Source of the DNA: Pyrus communis
Taxonomy: Eukaryota; Streptophyta; Magnoliopsida; Rosales; Rosaceae
Assembly: GCF_963583255.1 (NCBI RefSeq)
Contig: NC_084803.1
Coordinates: 28,618,428-28,682,427 of the forward strand
DNA: 64,000 bases
Direction: 5' to 3'
Shown: positions 57,599 to 64,000 of the stretch, piece after piece
Position numbering within the stretch: position 1 is the stretch's first letter
Layout of the letters: the number at the start of each line of letters is the position of its first letter
Notes under the pieces: generated by a model
What the model was told of the DNA's origin: nothing
Databases searched by the model: none
What the model saw: only the letters and a program-made list of their open reading frames with translations
Program-made: the position numbers and the translations under genes

Positions 57599-57994
57599 TT
57601 GCTCTCGAGTAGTCATCTTCAAACGGTTGATACACTTCCAGAGAAGGGACCACTTCTGCAAAGGGGAGTAAGCAAGGCAAGTGAAAGTAGGGCATTGAAG
57701 CATGTAGAGACAAGCAATGCTGAGCTATCCTCTAACCCTCTTCAATACGAATTGGAGAGATTGAACAAAGAAACAGATAAAAGGAGGAAGCTCAGACCTT
57801 CGGGGGAGACCAAAAGAACCATCCTGCTGCCCAGTTTAAGAAGTAGCACAAAGGAAAATCAACGATGGGCAGAAACCAGTTCAAGAGTAAGCCTGTGGAA
57901 TCACCAAGATCAAGCCTCAGTGCAATCACCAAGGAGAAGAGGGAATTTACACTCCATAACCAGATTTGCGTCCCTAAACTCTTCTCTTTATTAG
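57599..57994 (+). other. Conserved sense frame in the E 3' region, 131 codons
   Basis: This longer version of the short frame of C and E_A begins at a CTG-like position (SSSHLQTVDTLPEKGPLLQR) and includes YELERLNKETDKRRKLRPSG and AETSSRVSLWNHQDQ. It extends across the region whose opposite strand has a candidate antisense exon. No domain is recognised and there is no clear ATG, so it is more likely residual than functional. Confidence 0.3.
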
Positions 57995-59018
57995 TTACAT
58001 TCTGCCATGTTTAGTTTGTTTAAATGCTGTTTATGTGTTTACTTATGTTTTGTGTGAATCTATGCTTAAAACATTGAGGACAATGTTTGATTTAAGTGTG
58101 GGGGGTAACTAAGTATGTTGATGCAAATTCGTTGGATTTTATCACCCATAACTTCAAATGTTGTTCCTTGCTGTTTTAAGGTGTTTTTAAGTTGTTTTAG
58201 AGTGTTTTAGTATGTTTTGTTTTTATAACTCCGAAAATCACATAAAAATTTGAAAAAAAAAAAAAAAAAAAATGTTTTGAAAAGCCTAAAAAGAGTGTTT
58301 TGAGTCGTTTTTGTGTGTTTGTGTCTTAGGGTACCTTCCAACACAATGATAAGGATTTGGTTTGTAATTGCATGACGGTTAAAAAGAGTTATTAACATAG
58401 AGAAAGGTTTGATTTACTCTTGGTATATGCTTGGTTATGGTTATAATGTATGACTTCACATGCAATCATAAAAGAAAAATTCGTTTTTGTAACATGCTTG
58501 AAGGAAGGAATTCAAACAAACGCTACAACCCTGTGAGACTCGAGCCATTACCTTCTTTGGAGAGTTATTTTCTGTGATTCTGTGTTTTCTAAAGTTGTTG
58601 CATGATCTCATTATTCCTTGCTTGGTTGCTACTTAGGATGCAATTGTATCATGATAGAACTAAATGCCAGAACTTATATCCGTTTCATTCAAAGCATAAC
58701 ATTGAATTGCATAACATATATCAAGATGAAGTTGTGTAGTTGCCACCATAACCAAATAGCCTTACTTCCCATATTTCGTATTTGTTGTAAGTTTTAACCC
58801 CGTTGAGCCTCGTTTAGCCTATTTTCTTTGCTAACCACATCACCCCTTACCTAGCCTAGAGTAGGACCATCCGTACCCTTTGTTCTTGAAAGATAGTGAG
58901 CATGACTTAATTGAATTCCTTTTTATTAATATGTTGCAGAAAATAAGTGTGGGGGAAGGGATTTTTGTGTGTATGTATGTGCCTAAGTCTTAAAGGAGGC
59001 ACGGGAAAAAGAAAGATG

Positions 59019-59051
<33 letters not shown>

Positions 59052-59794
59052 AAGAAAAAGAGTGAAAATAAGTGAGAATGGACTCACAAGTGTGATTGTT
59101 GATGAAAGGGCCCAAAAAGTTTGAATATGGCCCTAAGTTTTGTGACTTCCCCTTGGGTGTTCAAAGTTAACTTCTGCGTTCTAAAGGGAATTCTAAGTGC
59201 CTAATTCAATACTTTGCTCACTATTGCTTTAAGAACGTTTGTGTACTCTACCTTTCTTTGTTAAACCATTACCCTTAGCCCCGTTACATCCCTCAACTTC
59301 TATCTTGAGTGTTATGTGTTTCAATTTGCGGAGTTTGAAATTGATATGAGCTTATGGAATCACTGGTTCTCATTCTAAGTAGTAGCATTCCATTCATGAG
59401 ATCATATTCATGTCATTATCGTAAATCCAGAAAATGCTTTCTTTGTTATAACATATGTGAGATACTAATCTTTCATGTTTACATCAATCTTCTCACATAT
59501 ACCTAGTGTAGGGAGTGTAGTCAGAAAATCTGTGTGAAAAACGAGTGCATATCTTGTAAGGATTTGAGCAAATTCTCTAAGGCATGTTACTACATTCAAA
59601 ACATGGTTTTAAATGCTTAATTGTGAAATAGTATGTGGTGACTATGATTAAGAATGTACTTAAGTGTGAAGATGACTAAAATCTGTGAGAATGATGATTT
59701 TTAACATGTCATGTGCATTGGAAATCCCTAAGACAATTGTTGGAAGGTTTAGGTTTTGTTTTGTTTTTCTGTTTTGCTAGAGGACTAGCAAAAG
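57995..59794 (+). other. 3' untranslated region of E
   Basis: This stretch is homologous to the N1 3' UTR. It has a PPT-like AAGTGTGGGGGGTAAC at about 58094, another AAGTGTGGGGGAAGG at about 58945, a 31-base A run (59019-59049) and an A run at about 58253-58271. No gene is seen. Confidence 0.7.
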
Positions 59795-59811
59795 ATAAGT
59801 GTGGGGGAGTT
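59795..59811 (+). promoter_or_regulatory. Polypurine tract of E
   Basis: GATAAGTGTGGGGGAGTT lies immediately before the LTR start at 59812. It is a variant of the PPT of N1, C and E_A. Confidence 0.88.
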
Positions 59812-61243
59812 TGATAGGAGCATATTTAGGCGACTTACTTAGCTTGTTTTCGTGCATCTTTGTTGTTAATTCATAGTTGTTTTAGTAGATTAAGCCATTT
59901 TCGTGTGTTTTTAGGTTCATATGGCTAAGGGAGCAAAAAGATGCATTTTGGAGCATTTTGGAGCAAAATTGGGCTTGGAATGGATAGCATATGATTGGAG
60001 CCAAAGTGTTGGACGAATTTGAAGACCTTGTATTCACTTTGGACATAAAACAAAGGGCCTAGCCCATTCTCTCTTAAACCAACCCCAAGGCCATGCATTT
60101 CCTTCCAATTCCAAAACCCACAATCACTTCAAAAGCCATGCAAATCCATATTCAACACCCTAAACTACAACCATGCATCATTACACCACCTTCTCCATCT
60201 TCATTCCACATGCATTTCAACTCACATGCACTCATCATCATTCAACCTAGTGTCACTCCCATACTTTTCCATTGTATAATTCATCCACATGCATCTTTAA
60301 TCATTCACTCACAAGCTTTAACCAACAAACAAATCATCCAACACATGCACCCATCTTCATTGCCGTGGCTTTCCCCCTTAATTCCAGCTTCACAACCATG
60401 CACAACACATGCATTCCCACCCTTACAAGACCCTAATCATTCATCCATACAATCTTGCATAATTCACAAACACATAATCATTCACCCTAGCTTTAATTCA
60501 CATGCATTCACACACTAACAACATCTCAATGCCGTGTATTCCCTTGCCTTTCCACAACTTTTCCTAGCTAATTTTCACATGCACTCACTTCATCATTACA
60601 CCACCACTCATTCTTTAAACGAATTCTTGGCATAAGTTTCATGCGTATTCCATAGTAACGAATGCCTCGTCAATGTTTATGATTTCCGTTGAACTTAATG
60701 ATCTTTGTTGAATGTCTCTATCATGCGTATTCCATAGTTAGGGACTTTGATTAAGAATAAATTGGTTGTAATGCGTATTCCATTCAATCCAACGAATCTA
60801 GGGAAATCTGAAAGTTAATGTAAGTGGACCTAATTAACTTGGAGCATTGAGTTTCATAATTTATCGAAAGACCAACCGAAAATCAATCTTGTATTGCAAG
60901 TGTAACATGTGTGGAGAAGAACCCCTTAGCTATTCCATCATCCATATTTTTTTATCACATTCATATTTACATTTTGCCTTTAATTATATTCTGTCCATTT
61001 AATTTAAATTCGTCCAAATCCAATTCCCCCCCCTATTTCGTTGAAGTCTTAGTCTTAATCTTTCTTATTTTTAGTTTTGCTTTCTTCGAGCATTAAATAG
61101 TGTTTTATATGCTGTTTTTAAGTCAATTTAGAAGGTTTTAGCAAGCCCTCCTAATCCCCGGTCTAGAACGATCCCTCACTTATCCATTCTACTACAATTG
61201 TCAAACGAGGGTTTAATTTGAGTGTCAAGTAAATCTCGCATCA
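59812..61243 (+). repeat. LTR shared by E (3') and F (5'), with an 856-bp internal deletion
   Basis: The LTR is preceded by the E PPT and followed by the PBS and gag of F. Compared with 34964-37250 it lacks 856 bp (corresponding to 35772-36627) at a TTAAA microhomology (60615-60619). The deletion removes the TATA box and the transcription-start block, so this LTR probably cannot drive F. Confidence 0.92.
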
Positions 61244-61248
61244 AATTT

Positions 61249-61266
61249 TGGCGCCGTTGCCGGGGA
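61249..61266 (+). promoter_or_regulatory. tRNA-Asp primer-binding site of F
   Basis: TGGCGCCGTTGCCGGGGA, in the same context as in E. Confidence 0.93.
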
Positions 61267-61385
61267 TTAGCAACTTTGCTAATCCTTTGTCTTTATTTTT
61301 ATATTTTTTTTTTTTTTTTTTTTTTCGTGCATTCTTATTTCAGATTCTTAGTTTGTTTGTTTCCTTGTTTTTTTAGGTACTGTGT

Positions 61386-64000
61386 ATGACTCGTCGCTCT
61401 CGGCCTATTATAGAGAACATCTCCGACTTTGACGGTGATTTTGAACGCACTTTGAGGAGAACGAGGAGTCAACAAGAGCCACCACAACCTCCACCACAAC
61501 CTGGGCTTGAAGAAGACGAAGTAGGTGTAGAAGAAAAGCCCACGGATCAGATTTTTGAAGAAGAACAAGCCATGGCAGCAGATAATAGAACCATCAAGGA
61601 GCTTTCGGCCTCGGGTTTGGATAATGCATTGCCTCTTTGTATCCAATACCCCACGGCTGCAGAGGGGAAGACTGAGGAATTTGAACTCAAATCCAGTTTG
61701 TTACACCATATTCCGAAGTTCCATGGCTTGTCTATGGAAGACCCCAACAAACACTTGAAGGAGTTCGAGGTGGTTTGTTCAAGCATGACCCCCGTCAATG
61801 TGGATGGGAGTATATTGAAGATGAAGGCCTTTCCATTTTCACTTATGGACAAGGCCAAAGATTGGCTCTACGAACTAGCCCCGGGAACTGTGACTTCGTG
61901 GGAGAGTATGAAGCGTGCTTTCTTGGAGAAATTTTTCCCTACTTCGAGAGTGATTCTCCTACGGAAGAAAATTAGTGGTATTCAACAGAATCATGGTGAG
62001 ACATTCCCGGCTTATTATGAGCGCTTCAAGGGCCTTGTAGCTTCATGTCCTCAACATCAAATGAAGGAGGAACTTCTCCTTCAATATTTCTATGAGGGCC
62101 TCCTTCTTATCGAACGTCAAATGCTTGATGCATCAGCGGGAGGAGCATTGGTGGACAAAACACCAAGGGATGCCAAGATTCTCATAGCCAACCGAGCGCT
62201 CAACGCTCAACAATATAAAGGAGTGGGCCAAAGGGAAGCCCCACGGCAACAAAGTGTAAATGAGGTGAGTGCTATTTCTGAAATTCAATCACAACTTGCT
62301 AATCTTAATTCTCTTGTTTCTCAGGTTGTGATTGGTCCAAAAGCACAAGAACACCAAGTTTGTGGCGTGTGCTCAATTCAAGGGCATCCATCCGACAAGT
62401 GCCCTCAACTAATCGAGAATGGTGGGTGGGAATCTGCCAATGCAATTGGTTTCCAAGGACAAAATCAAAACAACCCATACTCGAACACTTACAATGCCGG
62501 ATGGAGGGACCATCCAAACTTCAAATGGAGGGAGCCACAACAAGCTGCCCAACAAGGAGGATTTAGGCCAAACCCCCCTGGTTTTTATTCCAAGCCGTAT
62601 GCACCCCAACAATCCCAACAACCTGCGGCATCATCTCATTCGGGTACATCTTTGGAAAGTAATCAAGCTATGCAATTACTAACCTCTATTTCGCAGGGGT
62701 TGCAAAATCAAAACAACCGGATAGAAAATAACGAGAAGGAGATGATGGATATGAAGAAACAAATAGGGCAGATTTCTGAGTTCCTTGGACAGATTAGAGA
62801 GCAAGGAAAGCTTCCTAGCTCAACCACAGTCAATCCAAAGGGAGGATTCAAATCCGCCAAGGCCATCACCCTAAGGGGTGGAAAAGAAGTTGGGACCAAG
62901 CCAAACAATCCCAAATCTGCCCAGAAAGTAGATGAAGAGACAACACAACCTGAGGCAGATCACCCTAACTCGGCCAAATCAGGTAATTTAAGTTCAAATT
63001 CATGTACTTCACGTCCTAATCTGCCCAATGTACCTTTTCCTCGCAGGTTCATGCAAGAAAAAAAGGAAGAAAGCGAGAAGGACATTCTTGAAACGTTCCG
63101 GAAGGTGCAAGTGAACATACCGCTTCTCGATGCAATCAAACAGGTTCCAAAGTATGCTAAATTCCTCAAGGACCTATGCAATACAAAGAGAAGAAGGGCA
63201 AACAAAGAGGTAGTGAAGGTAAGCGAGAATGTGTCCGCTGTTTTGCAACGTAAACTGCCTACCAAGTGCAAAGACCCCGGTAGTTTCACGATTCCTTGTG
63301 TGATTGGACATAATCATTTTGAACATGCCATGCTTGATTTAGGTGCATCCATAAATGTCATGCCTTATTCTATTTATGCATCTATGAATTTGGGTGAATT
63401 AAAACAAGATGGTGTAATTATACAATTGGCCGATCGTTCTAACGCGTATCCAAAAGGAGTTTTGGAAGATGTGCTTGTGCAGGTGAACCATTTAATTTTT
63501 CCGGCTGATTTCTACGTCCTAGACATGGAGGATTCAGACCATTCTACATCTTTGCCGATTCTCCTTGGTAGGCCATTCATGAAGACGGCCCGAACGAAGA
63601 TTGATGTATACAAAGGCACCTTGACAATGGAATTCGATGGGGAAGTGATTGATTTTAATATTTCTGAAACTATGAGATATCCCGTTGATGACCATTCTTG
63701 TTTTTCCATTGATGTTATCGATTCTTTGGCGCAGGTATACCTTGAAGAATTGAACGAGGACGCCCTGGAAACAACCATCACTAAGGCCATAGAGCGCAAA
63801 AATGAAGGATTTGGGCCAATGCAAGGCCATGGCAATGAGGAGGAATTCTTTGCAATGGGTTCTAGTGAAGAAATAATTGAGGTTGTGGCAGCCCTTGAGT
63901 CATTGCCACAACAATATGGTAAGGTTCCACTCTCACTTTCAAATTCAGTTTCCACTAAGATGCTACCTTCTGTTGTTCAGGCACCATCGCTTGAACTTAA
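61386..64000 (+). CDS. gag-pol polyprotein of F (Gag and protease), continuing beyond the window
   Basis: The frame is open from the ATG at 61386 to the window end, about 871 codons. Gag has [16 protein letters not shown]; the knuckle [15 protein letters not shown] is near residue 326; protease [14 protein letters not shown] is near 645-660; and the sequence ends at the RT boundary. It is almost identical to E. The two differences I noticed are Gly for Arg in LAPGTV (near 61882) and Arg for Met in FPRRFMQ (near 63045), both restoring the C/D state. The shared deletion and shared substitutions ([21 protein letters not shown]) show that F and E were duplicated very recently. It could be an intact polyprotein, but its LTR has lost the TATA box. 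Confidence 0.9.
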   Translation, partial: MTRRSRPIIENISDFDGDFERTLRRTRSQQEPPQPPPQPGLEEDEVGVEEKPTDQIFEEEQAMAADNRTIKELSASGLDNALPLCIQYPTAAEGKTEEFELKSSLLHHIPKFHGLSMEDPNKHLKEFEVVCSSMTPVNVDGSILKMKAFPFSLMDKAKDWLYELAPGTVTSWESMKRAFLEKFFPTSRVILLRKKISGIQQNHGETFPAYYERFKGLVASCPQHQMKEELLLQYFYEGLLLIERQMLDASAGGALVDKTPRDAKILIANRALNAQQYKGVGQREAPRQQSVNEVSAISEIQSQLANLNSLVSQVVIGPKAQEHQVCGVCSIQGHPSDKCPQLIENGGWESANAIGFQGQNQNNPYSNTYNAGWRDHPNFKWREPQQAAQQGGFRPNPPGFYSKPYAPQQSQQPAASSHSGTSLESNQAMQLLTSISQGLQNQNNRIENNEKEMMDMKKQIGQISEFLGQIREQGKLPSSTTVNPKGGFKSAKAITLRGGKEVGTKPNNPKSAQKVDEETTQPEADHPNSAKSGNLSSNSCTSRPNLPNVPFPRRFMQEKKEESEKDILETFRKVQVNIPLLDAIKQVPKYAKFLKDLCNTKRRRANKEVVKVSENVSAVLQRKLPTKCKDPGSFTIPCVIGHNHFEHAMLDLGASINVMPYSIYASMNLGELKQDGVIIQLADRSNAYPKGVLEDVLVQVNHLIFPADFYVLDMEDSDHSTSLPILLGRPFMKTARTKIDVYKGTLTMEFDGEVIDFNISETMRYPVDDHSCFSIDVIDSLAQVYLEELNEDALETTITKAIERKNEGFGPMQGHGNEEEFFAMGSSEEIIEVVAALESLPQQYGKVPLSLSNSVSTKMLPSVVQAPSLEL

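Overview
The window is plant nuclear DNA, almost certainly from a eudicot, and consists entirely of nested, tandem and inverted copies of one group of Ty3/gypsy LTR retrotransposons. I see no host gene, rRNA or tRNA. Four things place the elements in the Athila lineage: the Gag-Pol sequence (retrotransposon Gag domain, CCHC knuckle, DLGAS protease motif, FMDD reverse transcriptase, RNase H, HHCC and DDE integrase); a primer-binding site TGGCGCCGTTGCCGGGGA matching the 3' end of tRNA-Asp; LTRs of about 1.8-2.6 kb that begin TGATAGGAGCATATT and end CA; and 5-bp target-site duplications. The species cannot be read from the sequence.

Layout. 1-3970 is the 3' part of a plus-strand non-autonomous element (N1). 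It joins a giant palindrome of two LTRs, 3971-8229. 8230-9106 is debris: a 3' UTR fragment and part of a reversed LTR. 9107-14693 is element B (plus): LTR, PBS and a decayed gag-pol. 14694-17978 is a second LTR palindrome. Its right arm is the 3' LTR of element C (minus, 16364-28570), which carries gag-pol plus an extra ORF on the opposite strand. C meets element D head to head at about 28570. From there to the window end runs a tandem array in which D, E and F share LTRs: D gag-pol 28827-34339, LTR 34964-37250, E gag-pol 37391-53185, LTR 53809-56103, rest of the extra ORF and 3' UTR, LTR 59812-61243, and F gag-pol from 61386 off the right edge. A complete young non-autonomous element (E_A, minus, 42225-52500, TSD TGAGG) interrupts the E integrase.

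How the parts work. Each LTR has a TATA box and a 3' PPT, and transcripts would be primed by tRNA-Asp. E is an open gag-pol frame apart from the E_A insertion, and F is open as far as it is visible. B, C and D carry stops. Full elements also carry, between pol and the PPT and antisense to it, a 223-residue ORF (aORF). It has an N-terminal LxLxL (EAR-like) motif, a coiled coil and a Pro/Ala/Ser repeat tail, with a G-box-containing promoter-like region upstream. The non-autonomous N1 and E_A have lost pol but kept the aORF.

Most notable: (1) two LTR palindromes whose arms end exactly at LTR 5' termini, suggesting fold-back copying before integration; (2) the conserved antisense EAR/coiled-coil ORF with its own promoter-like region; (3) a conserved 60-62 bp GT...AG segment with a branch-point-like motif at the protease-RT boundary, whose removal in E would put a stop just after protease; (4) the LTR-sharing tandem array, explicable by unequal recombination.
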